Origin: Porphyromonas vaginalis
GTDB lineage: Bacteria > Bacteroidota > Bacteroidia > Bacteroidales > Porphyromonadaceae
Length of the DNA: 64,000 nucleotides
Reading direction: 5' to 3'
Assembly: GCF_958301595.1 (NCBI RefSeq)
Contig: NZ_CATQJU010000001.1
Location: 1,984,001 to 2,048,000, forward strand
The position numbers and the translations under genes were made by a program. How positions within the stretch are numbered: the stretch's first letter is position 1; every line of letters starts with the position of its first letter. The notes under the pieces are model-generated. The model saw only the letters and a list, made by a program, of their open reading frames with translations. It was not told the origin of the DNA and ran no database searches. Positions 47,765 to 56,966 of this stretch are shown one piece after another.

Positions 47765-48090
47765 CACTCTGTTGTTGCACTCCCTTTGTAATACCCCTTT
47801 CTCTTTTCTTTCCTATTCTCCTTACTACGTTACTACAACTAAGGATAATACAGTGAAAGAGAAAGGATTACAGAAGATATTCATCTTACGACATAGCTTA
47901 CTACAATCCTTCTACGCTTCTACAGCTTAATAGAGGACAAGTGGTGTAGACAGATGGTGTAGTAGGATAAACCCCGACGAAGTGTTACACTTTTCTCTTT
48001 CACTGTCAATCACTTATCCTAGTGTAGAAAGGTAGTAAGATAAAAAGGGGAAAACTCCAAAAAGAGAAAATCAAGAAAACAGAACATGCC
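47765..48090 (+). other. Non-coding stretch before the repeat leader
   Basis: No gene supported. Composition is rich in C/T on this strand up to about 47830, with no clear hairpin and no promoter match. Confidence 0.4.
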
Positions 48091-48221
48091 ATGAAACAGC
48101 GAACAAAGAATACGAAGAAGCCGTGAACAAAGAATACGAAGAAGCCGTGAACAAAGAATACGAAGAAGCCGTGAACAATGAATACGAAGAAGCCGTGAAC
48201 AATGAATACGAACAATCCAAA
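48091..48221 (+). repeat. 24-bp tandem repeat with mini-ORFs at the primase start
   Basis: Five units of period 24 start at 48102, 48126, 48150, 48174 and 48198 (AACAAAGAATACGAAGAAGC, then CGTG). The real start ATG (48202) lies in the last, degenerate unit. Upstream the same frame gives short peptides ending in TGA: ATG 48091 (MKQRTKNTKKP) and ATG 48178 (MNTKKP), each stop being next to the following start. Confidence 0.85.
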
Positions 48222-49182
48222 TCCAAAGACAACAGCAATGAACAACGAATATTACGATCTACAACATCTTAAGGCAATACCAATAGCCGACTATCTGCAT
48301 ACTACCTATGGTGTCGAACCTGCCAAGCGGTACAATGGGTATGCTCTTTATCATGCACCCTACCGAGAAGACTTCAATGCTAGTATGAAGGTAGACTTTC
48401 GGGAGAACTTGTGGCACGACTACGGCTCAGGTCAAGGCGGAAGTATCATAGACCTTGTGATGCGTATGCAAGGGTGTAGTGCTTATGAAGCAATGAAACA
48501 TCTTGCTGGAAAGCGAGAGACAATAGTTGCACCCTCTTCCTTTCATCGTGAAGATCACATAGAGCACAGAAGAGATGAGCCTAGAGCAAATAATAGAAGG
48601 CATATCCTCTCCATCAGCGATGAGTTGCCCTCACATCTGCAACGCTATCTTCGAGAGGTTCGCAAGATAGATCTTGCAGTGGCAAGTGGGTATCTCCGTC
48701 ACATCCACTACGAGGTAGGTGGACGAGAATACTCCGCCATCGGATTTCCCAATCGTTCTGGTGGATATGAGCTTCGGGATGACAACGCATTCAAGGGAAC
48801 TATTGCGCCAAAGGATATATCTGTGATTGCAGGACGAGAGGACAACGCCCCTCTCTGCATCTTTGAAGGCTTTATGGATTTCCTTTCCCTTCTTACGATA
48901 AATGGGAAAGAAACGGCTCCTTGCCTTGTATTGAACTCGGTCAGCAACATTTCACGAGCCATCGCCTATCTCCAAGAGCAAGACATTGACTCCGTTCGAG
49001 CGTTCCTCGATAATGACCCCGTAGGACGACAAGCACTCCTGACTATCCAATCATCAGATGTGACGGTAGAGGATATGAGCAGGCACTATGCCCGACACAA
49101 AGACCTCAACGAGTTTCTTGTAGCACAACGGGAAGCGCAGAAACAGAAAATAGTCCCTCGCAAAAGGGGGCTTAGACGATAA
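48202..49182 (+). CDS. DNA primase with zinc-finger-like and Toprim domains
   Basis: 326 residues. N-terminal DnaG-type segment YNGYALYHAPYREDFNASMK and NLWHDYGSGQGGSIIDLVMR (about residues 45-90; the zinc Cys are replaced, as often in this group). C-terminal Toprim: LCIFEGFMDFLSLL (catalytic Glu) and VRAFLDNDPVGRQA (Asp pair). It primes replication of the element. The start at 48202 lies within the 24-bp tandem array; an alternative is the ATG at 48238, which gives MNNEYYDLQHLK and leaves the array outside the gene. Confidence 0.88.
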   Translation: MNTNNPNPKTTAMNNEYYDLQHLKAIPIADYLHTTYGVEPAKRYNGYALYHAPYREDFNASMKVDFRENLWHDYGSGQGGSIIDLVMRMQGCSAYEAMKHLAGKRETIVAPSSFHREDHIEHRRDEPRANNRRHILSISDELPSHLQRYLREVRKIDLAVASGYLRHIHYEVGGREYSAIGFPNRSGGYELRDDNAFKGTIAPKDISVIAGREDNAPLCIFEGFMDFLSLLTINGKETAPCLVLNSVSNISRAIAYLQEQDIDSVRAFLDNDPVGRQALLTIQSSDVTVEDMSRHYARHKDLNEFLVAQREAQKQKIVPRKRGLRR

Positions 49183-49516
49183 CGCAAAAGAGAGAAATTT
49201 CAACAACGGAACCATCGGGTATTCAAAGAGACTAGAGCTGTAAATCGTATAGATGTGAGCCTTTGTTTCAAGAGTTATGGCACTCCCTCGGAGTTGCAAG
49301 TTTGCAGGGGCAAACTTAGAAACAAAGACTCAGTGCATTTAGAGAATGCAAGCACTTCAAAGGCAGGCTGCGGGACAGGGCGGAGCGGGCATTTGGAGAA
49401 ATGCCATAGCTCATTAGGGCATTTTCTTCACGCTCCACTTCGTTACCGCTAAAAAAGCCCTCCTGAGCCAAGGGGAAGCAGCCCCTTTGGATACCCCCTA
49501 AAACTATATTCAACTT
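49183..49516 (+). promoter_or_regulatory. Candidate origin of transfer (oriT) region
   Basis: Non-coding gap in front of the relaxase gene with clustered hairpins: AAGTTTGC-AGGG-GCAAACTT (49298-49317, 8 bp perfect), TGCATT-TAGAG-AATGCA (about 49336-49352) and GGCATTT-GGAG-AAATGCC (about 49389-49406). MobV relaxases nick near such hairpins just upstream of their gene. The exact nick site is unknown. Confidence 0.5.
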
Positions 49517-50773
49517 ATGGGCTACGCAGTATTACACATAGACAAGGCTCGGGGCAACGACTCGGCAATGAGTGCCCACATCGAGCGAACATTCGTGCCG
49601 AACAATGTCGATGCCTCTCGCACGCACCTCAATCGAGACTTGGTGCAATTCCCCGCAAATGTCACCAACCGTACAGAAGCTATTGCACATCGCATAGCAA
49701 CGGCTGGTATCTACCGAAAGGTTGCGGACAATCAAGTTAAAGCACTTCGTTTCATCCTCTCAGGATCACACGAAGATATGCTCCAACTTGAAAGCGATGG
49801 ACGCTTAGAGGAGTGGTGCCATAGTACGATGCAGTGGCTTTATACCACCTTTGGTAAGGCAAACGTGGTGGCAGCCACACTCCATGCCGATGAAGAGACC
49901 CCGCACATACATGCGACAGTTGTCCCAATTGTCACGGGAGAAAGGAGAAAAGCCAAACAGGAAGCTGAGAATGGCAAGCGTAAGTACAAGACAAAGACAA
50001 ACAAGATAAGGCTCTGTGCTGATGATCTGCTTACACCCAAGAAGCTCGAGGAGTATCAAACCTCCTACGCAGAGCAAATGCGACCATTTGGGCTGAGTAG
50101 AGGGGTACAAGGATCTGAAGCAAAGCATCGTACTAATATGGAGTATTACAAAGAGCTTCTCAAAGAGACCAAGCAGAAACAACTTGAGGAGGAAGAACTA
50201 ATTCAAAAGGTCAGAGAGTTGGAAAAGCAGGCGGGCAAGCTCCGAGTAAAGGGTACGCTCTACTCGCTATTTGGCAACTCCGAGCTTGACAAGGCGGAAC
50301 AGCGCATCGAAGAGTTGGAGCAAGAAGTCAAACGGCAACAACATCTTTCGGAAAAGGAGAAAGCCGAAATCCGCAAGGAGGTCATACTTCTTCAGGACAC
50401 CATTAGAGATAAGGACAAGACTATATCTGAACAACACCGAGAAATCAAGGTGTACGAGGAGGAGCGGAGTTTTATCAAACGCTTCTTCCACAGCTTCTAC
50501 CTCTTACTCAATATCCGTCTGATGCTCCGCAAAATGGGCTTTGATGATGATACGGTGGTCAAGATGCACAAAGATCGAGAGACAGTCCGTGGTACGGCTA
50601 CAGCATATTCGGGAATGTACAAACGAAACTTCACGGAGGAAAATGCGGAGCTACGCATTATAACCAACGAGAAGCGTCAGCCTATTCTTACCATCAATGG
50701 ACTATCTGTTTCAGATTGGTGCGAACAGAAATGGAAACAGTTTGTCAATCGTAATCGCTTGCAACGACTGTAG
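49517..50773 (+). CDS. MobV-family relaxase
   Basis: 418 residues. Relaxase core: H21 (SAHIERTF; the equivalent His of pMV158 MobM is its catalytic residue), VDASRTHLNRDL (about 31-42) and the metal-binding motif H123-A-D125-EETP-H130-I-H132. It nicks oriT and pilots single-stranded DNA. From about 215 to 310 the protein is a long coiled coil (ELLKETKQKQLEEEELIQKV, EQRIEELEQEVKRQ), followed by a short C-terminal domain. Last gene of the mobile element. Intact. Confidence 0.93.
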   Translation: MGYAVLHIDKARGNDSAMSAHIERTFVPNNVDASRTHLNRDLVQFPANVTNRTEAIAHRIATAGIYRKVADNQVKALRFILSGSHEDMLQLESDGRLEEWCHSTMQWLYTTFGKANVVAATLHADEETPHIHATVVPIVTGERRKAKQEAENGKRKYKTKTNKIRLCADDLLTPKKLEEYQTSYAEQMRPFGLSRGVQGSEAKHRTNMEYYKELLKETKQKQLEEEELIQKVRELEKQAGKLRVKGTLYSLFGNSELDKAEQRIEELEQEVKRQQHLSEKEKAEIRKEVILLQDTIRDKDKTISEQHREIKVYEEERSFIKRFFHSFYLLLNIRLMLRKMGFDDDTVVKMHKDRETVRGTATAYSGMYKRNFTEENAELRIITNEKRQPILTINGLSVSDWCEQKWKQFVNRNRLQRL

Positions 50774-50845
50774 AGATAAGACATCTCCTTCCCCTTTCAT
50801 TGTAATGTTTGGACTCCGACTAAACTTTTAAGAAGAAAATCACGC

Positions 50846-50906
50846 AAGAACGCTCACTTTCTCCCACGAATCACTATCTTTGCAAGTGATAATAGTGAGC
50901 GTTCTT
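50846..50906. repeat. 13-bp inverted repeat enclosing a promoter-like box
   Basis: AAGAACGCTCACT (50846-50858) and AGTGAGCGTTCTT (50894-50906) are perfect inverted repeats; TATCTTTG (50875-50882), a -7 match, lies in the 35-nt loop. No gene follows before the element's end, so it may be a regulatory RNA, an integration accessory site or the mob terminator. Confidence 0.5.
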
Positions 50907-51024
50907 TGGCTATCCAAAACGATGTACTTCAAAGCACTCCGCTCATTTCTAAATCGTTACCTGTCCGTGTCACCCCAAACGGTAACCTCTTATTTCTCAG
51001 CTAGATAGTCCGAAACCAAAAAAT

Positions 51025-51159
51025 GCGGAGGAACTTTTTAGTTCCAAGGGAGGAACTCTTCGTTTCCAACGGTGGAAAGAAAAGTTTCCAGCCTTGGAAA
51101 ACTTCTTTTCCTCCGTTGGAAATTTAATTTTCCAAGGCTGGAATGTTTTTGGAAAGTTG
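51025..51159. repeat. Right half of the split palindrome cluster, with candidate attR
   Basis: Opens with the 33-bp repeat shared with 38154-38186, then TTTCCAACGGTGGAAAG, TTTCCAGCCTTGGAAA and TTTTCCAAGGCTGGAATG, ending like the intact cluster at 12451. Lies 118 bp from the dprA stop. Confidence 0.7.
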
Positions 51160-51277
51160 ACAAAACGGTCGGCACCTCACGGCTGTCTCGGGTCTGTGGC
51201 ATGACAAATAACGATGCGTCTCGGCAAGAGGGCTAGTTCTTACCGAGACGCATCGCTGTCTGTGAGGGGACGTGTGG

Positions 51278-52432
51278 CTAGATCTGTAGCTTGTAGCGCC
51301 CGTCGGGCTGGAGCGAGACGGCACCTTCGCTCTCAAGGAGGAAGAGTCGGAAGCTCACTTCGTCTACGCCCATGAGCGTCTGGTCACAGATAGTATCGAT
51401 CGAGAGGCCATCGCCACTCTCTACGATCAGATCGAGGAGAGGACGTGTCTCAGGCTCTAGGCGAGCTCGCAGAGCATTGAGCTTGCTCTCGTGAGACATG
51501 GAGCCGACGGCACTGCGCGCCTCATGGTCGGGCTTCTTCCACTCGAGGTCTTCGCAGAGGTGAGTGGCTGAGGTGATGAGCTTGGCGATATTGTTGTAGA
51601 TAAGGTTGTTGCACCCTTCGTTCTCGCGATCTGAGGGGCGACCCGGGAGGGCGTAGACGGAGCGGTCGTAGTCGAAGGCTTGGTGCGCTGTGATGAGCGA
51701 ACCGCCACGCTCGGCAGACTGACCGACGAGGGTTGCCTGCGTGAGCCCCGCCACGATACGATTGCGCAAGACGAACTGATGTCGCTGGGGCTTGACACCC
51801 GCTGGGTACTCGGAGAGTAGAGCGCCACCGTGGGATACGATGCTACGAGCGAGGTTGCGGTGATTGCTCGGATAGATCATGTGAAGCCCGTGAGCCAGCA
51901 CGGCTACGGTGGGCAAGCCCGCCTGCAGAGCCGCCTTGTGTGCGACAGCGTCTAGTCCAAGTGCCAGACCGCTGACGATGGTCACGCTGTCGGTCACGTT
52001 GGGCAGGTGGCTGATGATCGCCTGTAGATCCTCGACACCATGCTGCGAAGGCTTGCGCGTGCCGACGACACTGAGCGTCTGCTCCGCATGAAGTGGTGCT
52101 AGGTCACCTAGATAAAAGAGTATCAGTGGCGCATCGGCACACTGGAGGAGTAGAGGAGGGTAGTCGGCATCGTAGATGCTGACCATTCGTATGCCTAGAT
52201 CGGCCGTGCGCTGTAGCTGCGCTTGCGTTTCCTCGAGCTTAGCCCGATCCCGTAGGAGCGGGTAGAGATGCGTGTAGACGTGGCCGTTGAGCCTTGCTAG
52301 AGCTTGTGGATCAGCCCATAGTGCTGTGGCTGATCCGGCAAACTCTATCAGATGGCGAGCGAGCTGTAGCGATACGCCCTTGAGCTGCGTCAAGGCGTAG
52401 ATACAGAGATGCTCACGGCTTATCTCAGGCAT
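51278..52432 (-). CDS. dprA: DNA-processing protein DprA
   Basis: 384 residues. Rossmann-type DprA core: VVGTRKPSQHG (about 121-131), SGLALGLDAVAHKAAL, GAGIDxxYP-type segment read here as AHGLHMIYPSNHRNL, and SERGGSLITA, YALPGRPSDRENEGCNNLI. The N-terminal helical region (about 1-90) and the C-terminal winged helix (about 315-384) are complete. DprA loads RecA on incoming single-stranded DNA during natural transformation. Downstream of purL on the same strand (17 bp gap). Confidence 0.95.
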   Translation of the reverse strand: MPEISREHLCIYALTQLKGVSLQLARHLIEFAGSATALWADPQALARLNGHVYTHLYPLLRDRAKLEETQAQLQRTADLGIRMVSIYDADYPPLLLQCADAPLILFYLGDLAPLHAEQTLSVVGTRKPSQHGVEDLQAIISHLPNVTDSVTIVSGLALGLDAVAHKAALQAGLPTVAVLAHGLHMIYPSNHRNLARSIVSHGGALLSEYPAGVKPQRHQFVLRNRIVAGLTQATLVGQSAERGGSLITAHQAFDYDRSVYALPGRPSDRENEGCNNLIYNNIAKLITSATHLCEDLEWKKPDHEARSAVGSMSHESKLNALRARLEPETRPLLDLIVESGDGLSIDTICDQTLMGVDEVSFRLFLLESEGAVSLQPDGRYKLQI

Positions 52433-52449
52433 TGGCTAGACGGAGTGGA

Positions 52450-55400
52450 TTACTGCTTAGCGAGCCACTCGTAGCCGTTGCGGAAGAACTGTATCCACGG
52501 AGAGACCTGATCCTCCTGACGACGCTCTTCGGGGTAGAAGCCACACTGCCAGGTGAGCGTAGCACGCTCTGGGTGAGGCATCATAGCTAGGTGACGGCCA
52601 TCGCTACTGCAAAGCGCTGCGATACCGCGCTCAGAGCCATTAGGATTGCCTGGGTAGGTATCGTAATGGTAGCGCGCTGCTATCTGCTCATCGGGTATCG
52701 TGGGGCAGACGAAGCGTCCCTCGCCGTGAGCCACCCAGACACCGAGCTGACAGCCCTCGAGACCTTGTGTCAAGATAGCACCTGTGTCGGCGATATCTAC
52801 GGTTAGGAAGTTGGACTCAAACTTGTGCGAAGCGTTGTGCTCCAGCTTGAAGAGGCTTTCGCCCTGAGCATCCTTGCCGAGGAGCCCGAGCTGAGCCATG
52901 AGCTGACAGCCGTTGCAGATGCCGAGTGAGAGTGTGTCGGGGCGAGCGTAGAAAGCTTCGATAGCCTTGCGAGCTCGCTCATTGTAAAGGATACCCGCAG
53001 CCCAGCCCTTGGCAGAGCCTAAGACATCGGAGTGCGAGAAGCCACCACAGTAGACGAGCATGCGAACGTCGGATAGGTCGGTGCGGCCCTCGATGAGGTC
53101 GGTCAGATGGATATCCACCACGTCAAAGCCTGCGAGGTGCAGTGCGTAAGCCATCTCACGCTCACCATTGGTTCCGTTGTCACGTAGTATAGCAGCCTTG
53201 ATGCCTGATGCCTTCGTGCGATGAGGCTCTAGACCAAGACCCGCATAGGTGCCAGCGAAAGCGTGCGGGAAGCGCCACTGTACGGGCTGCTTGCCCAGGC
53301 TCTCGTAGCGACTTGCTGCTAGAGCTTCGCCACTCTGGAAGCAGTCTAGCAGGTAAGACTTGTTTGCCCAGCACTTGCGTGCAGCATCGATGTCGATCTC
53401 GTACGTCTTGCCCTCTTGATGAATCATCAGCAGGCGAGACTCCGTAGGTGCACCGAGGTCGGCATAAGCGATCTCGTACTCCTCGAGGATACGCTTTGCC
53501 TGCTCTGCCTTAGAAACCTGTAGGATGACGCCCGGGTTCTCACTGTAGAGTGCCGTGACGAGGTCCACATGGGAGAGTTCATCGAGGCTGATCTCAGCAC
53601 CTCCATGTGTATTGGCGAAGCACATCTCCAAGAGCGTTGTGACCATACCGCCCGCCGAGATGTCGTGACCAGCTAGGACTAAGCCCTTGTGGATTAACTC
53701 CTGAACGGCCTCAAAGGCGGTGGCGAAGTAGTCGGTGTCACCGACCGTGGGGAAGCTGTCGCCGAGCTGTCCCAATGCTTGTGCCAAAGCTGAGCCACCG
53801 AGTGCCATCGGAGCAAAGCTAAAGTCGATGTAGAGCAGACGGCTCTGCTTAGCAGCCTTGAGCTCAGGCGTCACGATGCCCCTGACGTTGCTCACGGGAG
53901 CTGCTGCGGTGATGATCAGTGTGCCTGGACTCATCACCTGCTTTCCGTCGGGATACTTCTGCGTCATGGAGAGCGAGTCTTTGCCCGTCGGGATATTGAT
54001 CCCTAGATCTATGGCAAACTCACTACAAGCCTGCACCGCCTGATAGAGACGTGCGTCCTCGCCCTTGTTGCGACAAGGCCACATCCAGTTAGCGCTGAGC
54101 GAGATGCCACGTATGCCACCCTCGATGGGGGCAAAGACAATGTTCGTCAGAGCCTCTGCGATAGCCATCCGAGAGCCATCCCCAGCATCGATGAGTGCCA
54201 CCTGAGGCGCATGTCCTACGGCAGTAGCCATACCGCTCTTGCCGTCGTAGTCTAGTGCCATAGCACCAAGATCGGAGAGCGGTAGCTGGAGCGCACCAAC
54301 GCACTGCTGCTGTGCCACACGACCCGTCACGGAGCGGTCCACTTTGTTGGTCAACCAATCCTTAGAGGCGACCGCTTCGAGGGTCAGGACTTTGTCTAGA
54401 TATTCGCGCCACAGCTCTTTGTCATAGCTGACTGGGGCAAACTGATGAGCGACTGTCTCGTCCTCCATAACTGTCTTGGGCGACTGCCCCAGCAGGTCGG
54501 ACACGGCTAGGTCGATGGCAGCGCGTCCCTCCCGCTCTGTGCTAAAGAGGAGGCGCTCATCGTCGGTCGTCTCGCCTACCTTATATATAGGACTGCCCTC
54601 ACGCCGTGCTATCTGCTCCATCTGCGCGTATTCGCGCTCCTGGATGAGCAGACCGACACGCTCTTGGCTCTCATTGCCGATGATCTCTCTAGCGGAGAGC
54701 GTCGGGTCGCCTACGGGTAGTGCGTCAATGTCGATGCGTCCTCCGGTCTCCTCGATGAGCTCGGTGAGACAGTTCAGGTGTCCGCCAGCACCATGGTCGT
54801 GGATGCTCACGATCGGGTTGTTGCCCTGCTCGCTGATGGCGCGGACCACGTTGAGAACACGCTTCTGCATCTCAGGATTGGCACGCTGTACCGCATTAAG
54901 CTCGATACCGCTACTGTACTCGCCCGTAGCGACAGAGCTGACGGCACCGCCGCCCATACCGATGCGGTAGTTGTCACCACCGAGTAGCACGACCGTCTCG
55001 CCAGGCTGTGGTGTCTCCTTCTTGGCATCTTCTTGGGGAGCGTAGCCCATACCGCCCGCTAGCATGATCACCTTATCGTAGCCGTAGAGCGTGCTGTCGG
55101 CACCCTCCTGATGCTCGAAGGTCAGTAGCGAACCATTGATCAAGGGCTGTCCAAACTTATTGCCAAAGTCACTAGCTCCGTCGCTCGCTTTCGTCAGGAT
55201 CTCTTGCGGAGACTGGTAAAGCCACGGACGTGGGTCTAGCTTAGCGGGGCTAAGCTTCTGATCCTTCTCGAGGCGTGGGTAGGAAGTGATGTAGACGGCA
55301 CTACCTGAGAGTGGTAGCGATCCCTTGCCGCCGCACATACGGTCGCGGATCTCACCGCCTGAGCCAGTAGCTGCTCCGTTGAAGGGCTCGACCGTCGTGG

Positions 55401-56151
55401 GGAAGTTGTGCGTCTCAGCCTTTAGTGCTAAGACCGTATTGCGCTCCCGTAGTGTAAAGGGAGAGGGCTCCGTCGCGCTCGTTGGCGCAAACTGCCAGAC
55501 GCGGGGACCCTTGACAAAAGCCACATTGTCCTTGTAAGCCGAGACGATGCCGTTGGGGTTCTCCTTGGAGGTTTGCTTGATCATCGCAAAGAGCGAATCG
55601 TTTTGTCGCAAACCGTCGATGATGAAGGTACCGTTGAAGATCTTGTGGCGGCAGTGCTCCGAATTGACCTGTGAGAAGCCGAAGACCTCAGAGTCAGTCA
55701 GCGGACGACCGATGCGTGCCGAGACGCCCTGTAGGTAAGCTATCTCCTCCTCGCTTAGGGCTAGTCCCTCCTCCTCGTTGTACGCCTCGAGGTCCGTGAT
55801 CTCACGGATCGGCTGTGGCTCAGCGGTCATGGCGAAGCTCTCCTGACCTAGCCCCTTGTAGATCGCTTGGAGCATTGGGTCGTAGTGTGGTTTCGCTTCG
55901 TGAGTACGTGTGAGCTGCTCGATACGATCGATGCCAGCGATGCGCATGTTTTGCGTTATCTCCACAGCGTTGGTACTCCATGGAGTCACCTGCGTAGGAC
56001 GAGGGCCCACAAAGGTTCCCTCGAGGTGAGACTCGGGAGCCAGCTGCGCTCCGCCGAAGAGCCAAGAGAGACGCTCGCAGGTCTCCTCGCTGAGAGCTGA
56101 GGTGTGTGAGACGGCATAAATCGTATCACCAAGGACAAAGTAACTAATCAT
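52450..56151 (-). CDS. purL: Phosphoribosylformylglycinamidine synthase (long form)
   Basis: 1233 residues. Converts FGAR, glutamine and ATP to FGAM in purine synthesis. Order: PurS-like N-domain (1-150), FGAM synthase core with VNSEHCRHKIFNG and ETHNFPTTVEPFNGAATGSG, second core half (about 640-950), and a class I glutaminase with nucleophile C1079 (GICNGCQL) and MMPHPERAT (His of the triad). All domains are fused in one chain, the usual form in Bacteroidota and Proteobacteria. A -7 box TACATTTG lies 40 bp upstream. dprA follows by 17 bp. Confidence 0.96.
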   Translation of the reverse strand: MISYFVLGDTIYAVSHTSALSEETCERLSWLFGGAQLAPESHLEGTFVGPRPTQVTPWSTNAVEITQNMRIAGIDRIEQLTRTHEAKPHYDPMLQAIYKGLGQESFAMTAEPQPIREITDLEAYNEEEGLALSEEEIAYLQGVSARIGRPLTDSEVFGFSQVNSEHCRHKIFNGTFIIDGLRQNDSLFAMIKQTSKENPNGIVSAYKDNVAFVKGPRVWQFAPTSATEPSPFTLRERNTVLALKAETHNFPTTVEPFNGAATGSGGEIRDRMCGGKGSLPLSGSAVYITSYPRLEKDQKLSPAKLDPRPWLYQSPQEILTKASDGASDFGNKFGQPLINGSLLTFEHQEGADSTLYGYDKVIMLAGGMGYAPQEDAKKETPQPGETVVLLGGDNYRIGMGGGAVSSVATGEYSSGIELNAVQRANPEMQKRVLNVVRAISEQGNNPIVSIHDHGAGGHLNCLTELIEETGGRIDIDALPVGDPTLSAREIIGNESQERVGLLIQEREYAQMEQIARREGSPIYKVGETTDDERLLFSTEREGRAAIDLAVSDLLGQSPKTVMEDETVAHQFAPVSYDKELWREYLDKVLTLEAVASKDWLTNKVDRSVTGRVAQQQCVGALQLPLSDLGAMALDYDGKSGMATAVGHAPQVALIDAGDGSRMAIAEALTNIVFAPIEGGIRGISLSANWMWPCRNKGEDARLYQAVQACSEFAIDLGINIPTGKDSLSMTQKYPDGKQVMSPGTLIITAAAPVSNVRGIVTPELKAAKQSRLLYIDFSFAPMALGGSALAQALGQLGDSFPTVGDTDYFATAFEAVQELIHKGLVLAGHDISAGGMVTTLLEMCFANTHGGAEISLDELSHVDLVTALYSENPGVILQVSKAEQAKRILEEYEIAYADLGAPTESRLLMIHQEGKTYEIDIDAARKCWANKSYLLDCFQSGEALAASRYESLGKQPVQWRFPHAFAGTYAGLGLEPHRTKASGIKAAILRDNGTNGEREMAYALHLAGFDVVDIHLTDLIEGRTDLSDVRMLVYCGGFSHSDVLGSAKGWAAGILYNERARKAIEAFYARPDTLSLGICNGCQLMAQLGLLGKDAQGESLFKLEHNASHKFESNFLTVDIADTGAILTQGLEGCQLGVWVAHGEGRFVCPTIPDEQIAARYHYDTYPGNPNGSERGIAALCSSDGRHLAMMPHPERATLTWQCGFYPEERRQEDQVSPWIQFFRNGYEWLAKQ

Positions 56152-56190
56152 AGCGGGTTGTGTATAATGGGTCTGAAACTACTTACGTTG

Positions 56191-56198
56191 CAAATGTA
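56191..56198 (-). promoter_or_regulatory. Promoter -7 box of purL-dprA
   Basis: TACATTTG on the - strand, 40 bp before the purL ATG; no TTG at N20. Confidence 0.5.
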
Positions 56199-56224
56199 CG
56201 GAAATTAGCGTTGAGGGCAGCGGT

Positions 56225-56947
56225 TTAGACATATAGTTGCCCAGCATCGTTGAGCGTGGGAATGTGTGTCGAACTGTCTTGCTCGAGGCAGTGACGTAAG
56301 CTATCGGGATAGCCACGCTGTATCAGACGTTGGTTGTGATCGCAACTGTAGAGATAGTCGTAGAGATGCGCTCGGTGCTCGCGGTAAAGCTCTAGTGCCG
56401 TGCGGCTACTGTCGGTGAGTCGGTAGGTTGCGCCCAGCTCCTCTAGCTTGTCTAGGAGCGCAGCACCGTAGAGCGTGTCTTCGATGCAGAAGCTGTTTTG
56501 CCAACCAGAAGCGAGTACCGTCACGGCACGCCCCGAAGCTTGGCAGTGGCGCGCCACGGCGGTGAGATTGCTAAAAGCACCTACGATGATCTCCGCTGCG
56601 CCTGCCTCCCGAGCTGCGTGAATGGCTTGGGTGCCGTTGGTCGTCGTGAAGACGATGCTACGTCCGCCGATCCGCTCAGCAGTAAACTCGGAGGGGTCGT
56701 TGCCTAGGTCAGCCCACGGGCAACGCATCGCATTGCGCTCGGCAGCTACCACATAGCCCTTACCGAGAAAGCTCTCCGCCTCATCGGTCGTTGCCACGGG
56801 TATGATCTCCTTAGCGCCATGGTCAAAGGCTGCCACCATCGAGGTGCCAGCACGCAGTATGTCCACCACGACCACCACGCTGTCCTCCTGATGGTAGTAA
56901 GGGTAGAGCGCCGGGCACGGACAAATATCAAAAGTTAGGTGTGCCAT
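56225..56947 (-). CDS. comB: 2-phosphosulfolactate phosphatase-like protein
   Basis: 240 residues, the normal ComB length. Typical stretches: VVVVVDILRAGTSMVAAF, ERNAMRCPWADLGNDPSEF, IVFTTTNGTQAIHAA and LASGWQNSFCIEDTLYGA. ComB removes phosphate from 2-phosphosulfolactate in coenzyme M synthesis; in bacteria without that pathway the substrate is uncertain. It lies between purL and the DUF262 gene without sharing obvious function. Confidence 0.9.
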   Translation of the reverse strand: MAHLTFDICPCPALYPYYHQEDSVVVVVDILRAGTSMVAAFDHGAKEIIPVATTDEAESFLGKGYVVAAERNAMRCPWADLGNDPSEFTAERIGGRSIVFTTTNGTQAIHAAREAGAAEIIVGAFSNLTAVARHCQASGRAVTVLASGWQNSFCIEDTLYGAALLDKLEELGATYRLTDSSRTALELYREHRAHLYDYLYSCDHNQRLIQRGYPDSLRHCLEQDSSTHIPTLNDAGQLYV

Positions 56948-56966
56948 ATATACAGGTGGTGTTTAC

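Larger units (their letters stand above)
38154..51057 (+). mobile_element. Mobilizable genomic element (~12.9 kb) with two integrases and a MobV relaxase
   Basis: Bounded by a perfect 33-bp direct repeat (38154-38186 and 51025-51057). The flanks, joined across one repeat copy, rebuild a palindrome cluster like the intact one at 12339-12451. GGTAAC/GTTACC motifs, possible integrase arm sites, are concentrated in both ends (38315, 38345, 38366, 38460, 38467; 50956, 50981). Gene order: two tyrosine recombinases, TetR regulator and secreted-protein cargo, two small HTH (excisionase-like) genes, VapE-type ATPase, primase, oriT-like hairpins, MobV relaxase. No conjugation (tra) genes, so transfer would depend on a helper. 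The direct repeat could in part reflect the repetitive nature of the cluster, so the ends are probable rather than proven. Confidence 0.8.

Noticed and set aside
48102-48221. 24-bp repeats as a CRISPR array
   Set aside because: No spacers; period a multiple of three and A/G-rich coding-like.
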